Positions 41,412 through 48,550 of a DNA stretch of 55,128 bases are shown here, piece after piece. The DNA comes from Clostridia bacterium (GTDB lineage Bacteria > Bacillota > Clostridia > Christensenellales > SZUA-584). The notes under the pieces were generated by a model. That model did no database searches. It saw only the letters and a program-made list of their open reading frames with translations, and was not told where the DNA came from. Where the stretch lies: contig JABGQS010000016.1 of the NCBI GenBank assembly GCA_018648645.1, forward strand, positions 1 to 55,128. Direction: 5' to 3'. Every line of letters starts with the position of its first letter. Position 1 is the first letter of the stretch. The position numbers and the translations under genes were made by a program.

Positions 41412-41684
41412 ATGTATACGGGTAAAGTAGTGGGGAGCGTGGTTTGCACGAGCAAAGACCCTGCGCTGGAAGGTGTCAAACTGAAGCTGGTAGAAGTGAT
41501 TGAGGACGGGGTGGTCACTAAAACAATCGTGGCAACTGACGCAACACGTCAGGCGGGCGATGGAGATTTTGTGTACCTGATCGGCAGCAAGGAAGCCGGT
41601 ATGCCGTTTTTGGATCAGCATGATTTAAACCCAACGGATGCATCTATTATGGGGTTTATCGATGAATATAATGAGAACATGTAA
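41412..41684 (+). CDS. BMC-P (EutN/CcmL) vertex protein 2
   Basis: Vertex protein of 90 residues, start [20 protein letters not shown], then [12 protein letters not shown] region, [20 protein letters not shown] and SIMGFIDEY. Its ATG follows the stop of the preceding BMC-H gene without a gap (TAAATG), so it depends on translational coupling. Second of three BMC-P genes. Confidence 0.92.
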   Translation: MYTGKVVGSVVCTSKDPALEGVKLKLVEVIEDGVVTKTIVATDATRQAGDGDFVYLIGSKEAGMPFLDQHDLNPTDASIMGFIDEYNENM

Positions 41685-41704
41685 ATTTGAAAGGAGCAAC
41701 AAAA

Positions 41705-41980
41705 ATGGAAAAGCAAGCATTAGGAATGGTAGAAACAAAGGGATTGGTTGGAGCAGTTGAGGCAGCGGACGCTATGGTTAAGGCAGCGAACGTAACGTTA
41801 CTCGGCAAAGAGAAGATTGGCAGCGGACTTGTAACTGTGATGGTTAGAGGCGACGTTGGCGCTGTTAAAGCGGCAGTGGACGCAGGCGCAGCAGCGGCTA
41901 AGAGAGTTGGCGAGCTGGTGAGCGTGCACGTTATTCCCCGGCCTCACGAGGATGTTGAATCTATACTTCCAAATAACTAG
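41705..41980 (+). CDS. BMC-H shell protein 2 (canonical PduA-like)
   Basis: Hexameric shell protein of 91 residues, nearly identical to the core of BMC-H1 but without its tail and with the usual pore loop KIGSGL (S40 in PduA numbering). Core motifs [20 protein letters not shown] and [13 protein letters not shown] are present. GAAAGGAGCAACAAAA precedes ATG 41705. It is likely the main facet protein. Confidence 0.95.
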   Translation: MEKQALGMVETKGLVGAVEAADAMVKAANVTLLGKEKIGSGLVTVMVRGDVGAVKAAVDAGAAAAKRVGELVSVHVIPRPHEDVESILPNN

Positions 41981-41994
41981 GCGAGGTTAAGAAC

Positions 41995-42285
41995 TTGAAG
42001 ATTGGCAGAGTCGTGGGCAATGTTGTGTCTACGGTTAAAAACGATACCCATTATGGGTATAAGCTATTGCTAATAGAATACATAGATGCAAAGGGCAACG
42101 CAGTCGGCGCAAGGCAGATAGCCTTTGATTGCGCGCACGCCGGGGTTGGTGACATTGTGCTTATCAACGTTGACGGGGGCGCGGCAAAGACGATGCTGGA
42201 AGACGATAAAGTGATTGCTGATTTGACCGTATGCGGAGTGCTTGACCACTTTAGCTATGACGGTGAAACTGTGCATCTCGATTAG
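41995..42285 (+). CDS. BMC-P (EutN/CcmL) vertex protein 3
   Basis: Vertex protein of 96 residues starting at TTG 41995 (GCGAGGTTAAG upstream): MKIGRVVGNVVSTVKNDTHY, LLLIEYIDAKGN, then AFDCAHAGVGDIVLINVDGG and TVCGVLDHF. The three BMC-P proteins are clearly different in sequence, so they are not a recent duplication. Ends 9 bases before deoC. Confidence 0.9.
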   Translation: MKIGRVVGNVVSTVKNDTHYGYKLLLIEYIDAKGNAVGARQIAFDCAHAGVGDIVLINVDGGAAKTMLEDDKVIADLTVCGVLDHFSYDGETVHLD

Positions 42286-42294
42286 AGGGTAGGT

Positions 42295-43059
42295 ATGGAT
42301 TTAAATAATATTGACGTGAGAGAAATTGTAGAAAAAGTAACGAAGGAAGTGTATGCGCGTATTGGCACGCAGGGCGCGGCACCGCAAAGCGCGAACTTGT
42401 CGTTTACTGGCAGCGAAGTAGCGGCGTGTCTTGAGCATTCGCTTTTGAACCCCGACATGACGCGCGAGACTATGATTGCCGGGTGCGCGGATGTGAAGAA
42501 GTATCGGTTTGGCAACGTGTGTGCGACGCCGTATTTGGTGAGCGACGCGGCGGAGGCGCTGCGTGGCAGCGGTATACCTGTGTGCGTGCCGATTGGGTTC
42601 CCACATGGGGCGGCCAGCACGGCTGCTAAGTGTACTGAAATCCGCGAGGCGATTAAAAACGGTGCGGGGGAGATGGATGCTGCGCTGCAGATTACTGCGA
42701 TAAAGTCGGGCGATTGGGACGAGGCTGAAAAAGACCTTTGCGAGATGATTGACGTTGCCGGCGGCAGAGCCAAGGTGAAAGCGATTTATGAGCAGGGGCT
42801 GTTCAGCGAAGACGAGAAGCTGAAGGTTTTGACTATGATTAAGCGCTGCGGTGCGGATTATATCAAAATCAGCAACGCGCTGACCGGCAAGAAAGCGACT
42901 GCGGAGGACGTGCAGTTTGTGCGCTCTATAGTCGGCAAGGGTATTGGCATCAAAATTGATGGCGGCGTGAAAACAGCGGCGAGCGTGAAAGAGCTGCTTG
43001 CGGCAGGCGCGGACAGAATAGGCGCGAGTGCGTCGGTGAAAATCGTTACAGAAGGATAA
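42295..43059 (+). CDS. deoC: deoxyribose-phosphate aldolase with BMC-targeting helix
   Basis: Class I aldolase of 254 residues that splits 2-deoxyribose-5-P into acetaldehyde and glyceraldehyde-3-P. The Schiff-base Lys is K191 in IKISNALTGKK, the activating Lys K220 in GIKIDGGVKT, and the acid Asp D128 in GEMDAALQI. Residues about 5-22 (NIDVREIVEKVTKEVYARIG) form an amphipathic helix and are followed by a Gly/Ala/Gln linker before the aldolase begins; this extension of about 25 residues is absent in ordinary DeoC and looks like an encapsulation peptide. It supplies the aldehyde for PduP and defines the compartment's likely substrate. Confidence 0.93.
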   Translation: MDLNNIDVREIVEKVTKEVYARIGTQGAAPQSANLSFTGSEVAACLEHSLLNPDMTRETMIAGCADVKKYRFGNVCATPYLVSDAAEALRGSGIPVCVPIGFPHGAASTAAKCTEIREAIKNGAGEMDAALQITAIKSGDWDEAEKDLCEMIDVAGGRAKVKAIYEQGLFSEDEKLKVLTMIKRCGADYIKISNALTGKKATAEDVQFVRSIVGKGIGIKIDGGVKTAASVKELLAAGADRIGASASVKIVTEG

Positions 43060-43121
43060 ACACAACACTAACATGGGCGCATGGTTTTGTGCGCACTAAA
43101 GCGGAATGTGTTTAAAAAAGA

Positions 43122-43916
43122 ATGAGGACGAGTATGGGCGCGGACGCTTTGTTGCAAAACAAACTGAATAGCAATGATGCAACCCCGCTCTATTTGCAGT
43201 TGACAGCGCAGATTAAAGATATGATTAGCTCAGGTGAGATTGAGGTCGGCAGTTTGCTGCCAAGCGAGCCTGAGATGTGTGAGAGCTTATCTATCAGCCG
43301 CAGTACCGTGAGGCAGGCGCTTGCTAACCTTGAGGCGCAGGGCTATGTAGTGAGGCGCAGGGGCAAGGGTACGTATGCTAGCAAACCGAAGATTCAGCGC
43401 AGGCTAAGCCGGCTGTGCAGCTTTACCAAGCAGATGAGTGAACTGGGGATTACATCGCAGACCAGCGTTATTGAGTTTGCGGTGGTGAGCGATGATAAAA
43501 AAACTGCGAAGTATGGGCACAAGGGCGACGCGTATAAGATTAAGCGGCTTCGCAAAACGCAGGGGATGCCGTTTATGATTGACACGGTGTATATGCCGAC
43601 GGCGATTGTGCCCGGGCTGACAAGGCGCGAGCTGGATGGGACGTCTTTGTATGATATTGTGGAGAAGAAGACGGGCAACGTGCCGTATCGTGCGACCGAG
43701 TCGTATGAGGTGGTGAAGCTGAACGCGAAGCAGCGAAAGATGCTGGAGACGGACAGTGAGACCGCTTTTTTGGTGCAGCGGGTGAGCAGGCTGATGTCGG
43801 GAGAGGTGTTTGAGGTGGCGAGCATGCTGATACGCGGGGACAGGTGTAGGCTGGAGGCGACATTGATGAGCGATACTATTGCGTTTAGCAGAACGCCGAG
43901 TTTTGCTGTGAAGTAG
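43122..43916 (+). CDS. GntR-family (HutC/UTRA) transcriptional regulator
   Basis: Regulator of 264 residues. A winged-helix GntR domain at about 20-90 (PLYLQLTAQIKDMISSGEIE, then LPSEPEMCESLSISRSTVRQ, VVRRRGKGTYA) is followed by a UTRA effector domain at about 105-255 (MPFMIDTVYMPTAIVPGL). HutC-type regulators sense small, often phosphorylated sugars. It is the last gene of the BMC operon, on the same strand, 62 bases after deoC, and probably controls it. An alternative ATG lies at 43134. Confidence 0.9.
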   Translation: MRTSMGADALLQNKLNSNDATPLYLQLTAQIKDMISSGEIEVGSLLPSEPEMCESLSISRSTVRQALANLEAQGYVVRRRGKGTYASKPKIQRRLSRLCSFTKQMSELGITSQTSVIEFAVVSDDKKTAKYGHKGDAYKIKRLRKTQGMPFMIDTVYMPTAIVPGLTRRELDGTSLYDIVEKKTGNVPYRATESYEVVKLNAKQRKMLETDSETAFLVQRVSRLMSGEVFEVASMLIRGDRCRLEATLMSDTIAFSRTPSFAVK

Positions 43917-43935
43917 GGCAGGGTTGGATAAAGCG

Positions 43936-43958
43936 GGAGCTGAGAGGCTCTTTTTTTT
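43936..43958 (+). terminator. probable terminator of the BMC operon
   Basis: GAGC-TGAGAG-GCTC followed by eight Ts, 20 bases after the regulator gene. The stem is short, so efficiency is uncertain. Confidence 0.5.
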
Positions 43959-43994
43959 GTGCGGAGAAGTAGGGGATGGTGGCTGTGGTGATTC

Positions 43995-44045
43995 GGAGCG
44001 TATCGGGGTGACAAGCGGGCGATCGATGATCGCCCCTACATTTGG
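43995..44045. repeat. family A palindromic dispersed repeat
   Basis: GGGCGATCGATGATCGCCC at 44017-44035, preceded by GGGGTGACAAGC and followed by CTACATTTGGGTGG; same core as the copy at 32748-32766. Confidence 0.8.
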
Positions 44046-44054
44046 GTGGCGACC

Positions 44055-44240
44055 AGAAGCAAAGAAACCTTTTCTCTTGAAAAAGGTTTCCTCTCATACA
44101 CTAAATCAAAGATTTAATGTATGATTCACCTTCCCAAATACGCCCGTTGGTTGGGGTTTCGCTGTCTGCGGTCAGCGATTTAGGGCGCTGCCCTAAAGAC
44201 CCGCAGTTTTTTGTAAAAAATTGAGTAAAACTTTTGTGTT
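44055..44240. repeat. family C dispersed repeat, second copy
   Basis: Edges CCTTTTCTCTTGAAAAAGGT and TTGTAAAAAATTGAGTAAAA match the copy at 32812-32995. Between them are CCTCTCATAC, a different hairpin (ACTAAATCAAAGATTTAATG), TGATTCAC, GGGTTTCGC and a GC-rich stem (GGGCGCTGCCC). Hairpins keep pairing while their sequence differs, so structure rather than sequence seems preserved. Confidence 0.75.
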
Positions 44241-44269
44241 AAAAAGCGAATAATTATTGGTAAGGTGGG

Positions 44270-44788
44270 TTATTCGGATAGTGTGAAGAAGGTGTTTTTG
44301 TATATCGTTGGGGCAGCGGCTTTCCACTTTTCGATGAAGGCTTGCGCCGAAGATTTGGAGTAGGTAACGAGGGTAAGCTCGAACACGGGGATTTGGTTTT
44401 CCAAGACTTTGAGCATGACTTTGTATTCGTTGTCGTCGATTTTGATGTAGTCGGCAAAAAGCTCTGTCTCGAGGCGAAGGTCGGCGCGGTTGGTTTCGCA
44501 GTAGTCGTCGATGGCGACGCGCCAAGAGTTGCGCAGCTCCTTCTTTAGGTAGAGCAGCGTGTTTTGACCGAGCTCTGAGATGACGTAGAAGGTGCCGTTT
44601 GGGGTTTCGCGCTGCTCGACCAGGTTGCTCGTGGTAAGCTCGAAAAGCGACTCTTTCATGTCGAAGTAATTAAGCCAGCCCTTTTCGGTGACAATGCGAA
44701 GAATCTGCAGCTCGGACAACTGGATGTTGATTGAGTTTAGCAGGTATAGTATCAGCAGTTTGTTTTGTGCTATTGGTTCTATGCGCAT
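44270..44788 (-). CDS. DUF4364 family protein
   Basis: Protein of 172 residues typical of the clostridial DUF4364 family: N-terminal winged-helix-like region (NKLLILYLLNSINIQLSELQ, TEKGWLNYFDMKESLFEL) and a C-terminal alpha/beta part. The N-terminal fold suggests DNA binding, but no function is established. It is transcribed alone on the minus strand, divergent from the QueG-like gene (124-base gap). Confidence 0.88.
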   Translation of the reverse strand: MRIEPIAQNKLLILYLLNSINIQLSELQILRIVTEKGWLNYFDMKESLFELTTSNLVEQRETPNGTFYVISELGQNTLLYLKKELRNSWRVAIDDYCETNRADLRLETELFADYIKIDDNEYKVMLKVLENQIPVFELTLVTYSKSSAQAFIEKWKAAAPTIYKNTFFTLSE

Positions 44789-44911
44789 GAGAGCCCTCCG
44801 AAATTTGTCGTGTATATCAGCTACATTATACCATAGTCTTTGTGAAAAAAAAGCAAATGTGGTATTCTTTAAAGAAAGTTCATCAATATGTTGTATTAAT
44901 GGGAGTGAAGC

Positions 44912-45604
44912 ATGATAGGTGAGATTGAAAAAGCGATGAGAGAGCTAGGCATTGATGTGTTTGGCACGAGCGACTGCGCCGATGTGGTGCGCAGTGAGTT
45001 TGAAGATACGCCTTATGCGGTGACGTTGGGTGTGAGGCTGAGCGACGCCGTGATTGGCAAGATAGAGCAAGGACCGACCAAGATGTACTTTGCGCATTAC
45101 AGGGCGGTAAACGCGATGCTGGACGCTGCTGCGACGAGGTGTGTGGTGATGCTGCAACGAGCGGGGTATAACGCGTTGGCGGTGCCGGCTTCGCAAACGA
45201 CGAACAGTGCGGGGATTTCGGGGGATTTCTCTCACAAAACGGGAGCGAGCAAAGCGGGTCTTGGGTTTGTCGGCAAGAGCGGATTGTTTGTGACAAATGC
45301 GTTTGGGCCGAGGGTTCGGTTTGCGACGGTGCTGACTGATATGGAGCTGGAGAGCGGCGAGATAAGCAAGAGCGGGTGCGGGGAGTGCAGGGCGTGTGTG
45401 AGCGCGTGTCCGTGCGGCGCGATTGTCGGAAACGAGTGGAAAAGAGGGATGGGCAGGGACGAGATTGTGGACGCGGCGCTGTGCAGCGCGCATATGAAGG
45501 AGCGATATCAGCAAATCGGCAGGGGCAGTGTGTGCGGAATATGTGTCGCGGTGTGCCCGATGTATAAAAAGAGCGGGGAAAAAGCCAAAATAGCTATTGA
45601 TTAA
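44912..45604 (+). CDS. QueG-like Fe-S protein (short epoxyqueuosine-reductase homologue)
   Basis: Protein of 230 residues. The C-terminal half carries CGECRACVSACPCGAI and CGICVAVCPMYKK, eight-cysteine clusters as in epoxyqueuosine reductase, and the N-terminal half has QTTNSAGISGDFSHKTGASK, then GLGFVGKSGLFVTNAFGPRV, as in QueG. It is much shorter than full QueG (about 380), lacking the C-terminal HEAT-like part, so it may be a reductase of another substrate. GGGAGTGAAGC precedes the ATG. Confidence 0.8.
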   Translation: MIGEIEKAMRELGIDVFGTSDCADVVRSEFEDTPYAVTLGVRLSDAVIGKIEQGPTKMYFAHYRAVNAMLDAAATRCVVMLQRAGYNALAVPASQTTNSAGISGDFSHKTGASKAGLGFVGKSGLFVTNAFGPRVRFATVLTDMELESGEISKSGCGECRACVSACPCGAIVGNEWKRGMGRDEIVDAALCSAHMKERYQQIGRGSVCGICVAVCPMYKKSGEKAKIAID

Positions 45605-45624
45605 ATCGTAGAATTGTGTATAAT
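45597..45624 (+). promoter_or_regulatory. promoter of the tRNA-Val / 6S RNA / tRNA-Gln unit
   Basis: TTGATT (45597-45602), 16-base spacer, TATAAT (45619-45624), starting inside the end of the upstream gene and 20 bases before tRNA-Val. Confidence 0.7.
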
Positions 45625-45643
45625 ATGAGTACTGGATTTTTGC

Positions 45644-45720
45644 GGGATCATAGCCCAGCTGGTTAGAGCGCTACGTTGACATCGTAGAGGTCGTTGGTTC
45701 GAGTCCAATTGATCCCACCA
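45644..45720 (+). tRNA. tRNA-Val(GAC)
   Basis: Acceptor GGGATCA/TGATCCC, anticodon stem CTACG/CGTAG with loop TTGACAT (anticodon GAC), T arm GTTGG TTCGAGT CCAAT, discriminator A and encoded CCA. The 6S RNA begins right behind it. Confidence 0.96.
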
Positions 45721-45722
45721 TA

Positions 45723-45890
45723 TCCTGCGGTGTTCGATAACGCCTTTGTTTTAAACCTACAGATTGTTTAGGGAGCTTGGAGTCTATGATTGAAGCCGTG
45801 CCCGCTTTGACGGGAAGGCCGAGAAAAATGGCAGAGCACCCACCTGTGTTAAACGCAGGTGTTAAAACTTGGCGAACGGCATCTCGGGAC
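45723..45890 (+). ncRNA. ssrS: 6S RNA (Firmicutes type)
   Basis: The stretch from CCTGCGGTGTTCG through GTTTAGGGAGCTTGG, CGGGAAGGCCGAGAAAAATG and GGCAGAGCACCCACCTG to TTGGCGAACGGCATCTCGGG matches the conserved parts of Firmicutes 6S RNA that I remember, and its ends pair. 6S RNA binds the sigma-A RNA polymerase holoenzyme and lowers transcription in stationary phase. It lies between two tRNA genes and seems to be processed from the same transcript. Boundaries are approximate. A minus-strand open frame here is an artefact. Confidence 0.85.
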
Positions 45891-45898
45891 ATATTTTT

Positions 45899-45972
45899 AG
45901 CGGAATTGTGTAATGGTAGCACATACGACTCTGACTCGTATAGTCTAGGTTCAAATCCTAGTTCCGCTGCCA
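45899..45972 (+). tRNA. tRNA-Gln(CTG)
   Basis: Acceptor AGCGGAA/TTCCGCT, D arm GTG/CAC-like, anticodon stem TACGA/TCGTA with loop CTCTGAC (anticodon CTG), T arm CTAGG TTCAAAT CCTAG, discriminator G as in other Gln tRNAs, and encoded CCA. Confidence 0.95.
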
Positions 45973-45980
45973 AAACGGAA

Positions 45981-46004
45981 AGCACCCCATGAGGGGTGCT
46001 TTTT
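45981..46004 (+). terminator. rho-independent terminator after tRNA-Gln
   Basis: AGCACCCC-ATGA-GGGGTGCT followed by TTTT, nine bases after the tRNA CCA end. Confidence 0.9.
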
Positions 46005-46010
46005 GTTTTG

Positions 46011-46150
46011 TGGAACTAGGATTTGAAGCGAGCGGTATGCGCAGCATGAAAAACGTGCCTGTGGCACGTTTTTAGCGAGGCGTCCGTGATAGGGAGCGGA
46101 GCGACCGGAGCGTGCCCGGGTTTTGTGGAGAGGGTGGGGGTTTGAAGTGA
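46011..46150. repeat. post-tRNA element with inverted copy of the tRNA-Gln T arm
   Basis: GGAACTAGGATTTGAA at 46012-46027 is the exact reverse complement of tRNA-Gln bases 45950-45965. Behind it come AAACGTGCC-TGT-GGCACGTTT (hairpin) and GGGAGCGGAGCGACCGGAGC. It occupies the space before the AAA+ gene and contains no gene. Confidence 0.6.
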
Positions 46151-46311
46151 GTGTTAGTTGACATGCAATATCTAAATTTTTCCTTGTAGCAATGTGTGCT
46201 TATATATCATGCATAAATATGGTATACTATTGACACAGTTATTAGTGACATGTATGATAATAAATCCACAAAATAAACTCAGTAATTAATTAACTAATTA
46301 AGGAGAATATA

Positions 46312-47886
46312 ATGGCTGAAATTAAAGTAATTTTCTATAAATCCTCTTCAAGGTTCTATCAGGAGATTTGTCAGCTTTGTGAAGAGGAATTTGAGAATTA
46401 TATTCATGATAATTCTTCAGATGTATTAAAACTTTCTTATAGCGAACTGCAAGAAAATCTCATAGTTTTTAAGAGGTTATTTGAAACAACTAAACGTTGG
46501 AAGAAAACCGAGTACTATTTAAATAATATTGAGATATTAAAATCTGAAATTGATTGCATTTTTGAAGTTATGGAATGCAATCAGAGATTTGAAATTCAAA
46601 CGATCGATAACGAATACTGTTATGAAAATTGTGGCTGGGGGTGTTCATTATTAAGGTCTATTCAACTAAGAAATGAATATTCTTATGGATATTATAGGCC
46701 TGATTTCTCATGGTATGATTTCGGTAGTTTTATTGATGATAGATGGGTAATTAACCATAAATTAATTACTGAAACATTAAATGAGGAGGTTGATAAGAAA
46801 CATATTAATTTATGCAGTAACTTTGATTTTGCAAGAATTCAGACCATTATTAATGATTTGCCGGAATTTGTTGTTGTTGATGATGGTGGTTCTTGGAAAT
46901 ATAAATATAGGAGTGCTCCTGTAGGCATGACCCAAACAGAGATTATTGGAATTGAACCCAAAAAAGAAGACAATAGATTCTCTCAGGGGCTAAGCATAAA
47001 TACTATGATTTCAGATGGGATAGATGATACAGAGGATAAGTCTCAAAAGTATATTCCTGATGTTACATTCGAAGATGTGGGTGGAATAGATAATATTGTG
47101 CAAGAGGTTAGGGAAGTAATCGAGCTACCAATCATTGCTAATAATATATTTGAGCATTATCATATTAAGCCGCATAAAGGCATACTGTTATATGGTCCTC
47201 CTGGTTGTGGAAAAACTCTAATTGCAAAGGCAATAGCGAACGAAATAAATGCGCACTTTGTGACAGTAAATGGACCAGAAATAATTAATAAATTTTTAGG
47301 TCAATCAGAAGCAAATTTAAGAGCCATTTTTGAAGAAGCAAAAAAGCTCACACCATCAATTATTTACTTTGATGAATTTGATTCAATCTCAGCCAGAAGG
47401 GATGCTGAACACAATCCGCTAAATACTACAATAGTGAACCAGCTTCTTACTTTGATGGATGGTATAGGTACCACTGAGGGGATATGTGTTATTGCATCGA
47501 CTAACCGAATAGATATTATTGATGAGGCAATAAAGAGACCGGGGCGTTTTGATTATAAAATTGAAGTCGAGAAACCTACTTTAGAGGGACGAAAAAAGAT
47601 TTTTCATATTCATACCGATAAAATGCCTGTGGATACCGCTTTCAACAAAGACGACTTTGTTGAAAAAAATCTTACTGGTTTATCTGGCGCAGATATAGCG
47701 TTTGTTGCAGCCGAGGCTGCATATAACTCTATTCGAAGAACAATCGATATGGATGTGATATTTCAATCTAATGACGATATTCTAATGACTGTTGACAATA
47801 TTATTGTTGACTTGGATTTTCAAAAGGCAATCAAGAAGTTAAAAACAAGTATTACTAGAAGTGAAAGTGCAAAATATAGATATTGA
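46312..47886 (+). CDS. CDC48-like AAA+ ATPase with unknown N-terminal domain
   Basis: Protein of 524 residues. The C-terminal half is a single classical AAA+ module: VTFEDVGGIDNIVQEVREVI at about 248, Walker A GPPGCGKT at 295-302, Walker B IIYFDEFD with D354-E355, sensor-1 VIASTNR and RPGRFD. The N-terminal 235 residues (EIKVIFYKSSSRFYQEICQL, YENCGWGCSLLRS) match nothing I know. The gene is much more AT-rich in codon use than its neighbours and sits just downstream of a tRNA/6S cluster, so recent acquisition is likely. TAAGGAGAATATA precedes the ATG. It could be a protein-remodelling factor of a defence or mobile system; no partner gene is adjacent. Confidence 0.85.
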   Translation: MAEIKVIFYKSSSRFYQEICQLCEEEFENYIHDNSSDVLKLSYSELQENLIVFKRLFETTKRWKKTEYYLNNIEILKSEIDCIFEVMECNQRFEIQTIDNEYCYENCGWGCSLLRSIQLRNEYSYGYYRPDFSWYDFGSFIDDRWVINHKLITETLNEEVDKKHINLCSNFDFARIQTIINDLPEFVVVDDGGSWKYKYRSAPVGMTQTEIIGIEPKKEDNRFSQGLSINTMISDGIDDTEDKSQKYIPDVTFEDVGGIDNIVQEVREVIELPIIANNIFEHYHIKPHKGILLYGPPGCGKTLIAKAIANEINAHFVTVNGPEIINKFLGQSEANLRAIFEEAKKLTPSIIYFDEFDSISARRDAEHNPLNTTIVNQLLTLMDGIGTTEGICVIASTNRIDIIDEAIKRPGRFDYKIEVEKPTLEGRKKIFHIHTDKMPVDTAFNKDDFVEKNLTGLSGADIAFVAAEAAYNSIRRTIDMDVIFQSNDDILMTVDNIIVDLDFQKAIKKLKTSITRSESAKYRY

Positions 47887-48059
47887 AGCACATTTATTTT
47901 TGTAAAAACTTAAAACGAATATATAGAACTATCTTTAGGAAACCTTATAATGCTAAACCTCCTACACAAAATTAATACTCAATCTATTAATAGCGCAATA
48001 TGTAAAAATGAATATATTCCAAATAGAAAAGCCGTAATAGTCTATCAACCGCTGCAGCT
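47887..48059. other. AT-rich intergenic tail, nothing recognised
   Basis: About 170 AT-rich bases behind the AAA+ gene, compositionally like it, before the repeat field begins at about 48060. This may be the right edge of the acquired segment. Confidence 0.4.
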
Positions 48060-48490
48060 TTTTCTATGCAAAGAAACCTGCTCGGCGATGTTGGGAGCGG
48101 GGGCGACTTTGCGGTAGTTTTGTGTGTCGGTGTCGCCTTCGGTGGAGAAGAGGAAAGAGAAGACCCTTCGACTGCGCTCAGGGTGACAAGGGGAGAGGTG
48201 AGCGTCCTGCGGACAAGAAGTGAGCGTCCTTCGGACAAGAGGGGAGCGTCCTTCGGACAAGAGGTGAGCGTCCTGCGGACAAGGGATGGCAGAATATGGT
48301 AGTTGAGAGTTTATGAGGAGTAGGTGAACAGACGGGGTAAGTTATGCAAAGGGAAGCTGCTCGCCGAGGTTGGGAACCAGACGACTTCGCGGTAGTTGCT
48401 GTGTCGGTGTCGCCTTCTGTGGAGGGGGGCGGCGTCCTTCGGACAGGAGGTGGCAATATATGGAGGTGAGAGAAACCGCTGTTTTATGGA
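48060..48490. repeat. repeat field with decayed dpaL 3' tails and a 22-bp tandem array
   Basis: Two units: one at 48062-48335 and one at 48345-48490. Each starts with a stretch resembling the 3' end of dpaL (50585-50672), for example CGGTAGTTTTGTGTGTCGGT against CGGTAGTTTTGGGAGTCGGT, then TGTCGCCTTC. The first also holds family B (48162-48188) and four tandem copies of a 22-bp unit GAGCGTCCTKCGGACAAGAR at 48198-48285, then a shared GGCAGAATATGGTAG.. segment. No gene is present. Confidence 0.7.
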
Positions 48491-48550
48491 CAGGCGGTTT
48501 CAGTTGTGATAATATACAAAAGAATTTCGATATTAAAGAAGGAGAATCGT

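Noticed and set aside
45671-45985. Minus-strand open frame of 104 codons across tRNA-Val, 6S RNA and tRNA-Gln.
   Set aside because: It is antisense to three structured RNA genes; peptides of this kind are well-known translation artefacts of tRNA genes.
48198-48285. 22-bp periodic repeats considered as a CRISPR array.
   Set aside because: The units are contiguous without spacers, are palindromic and GC-rich, and no cas gene is present.
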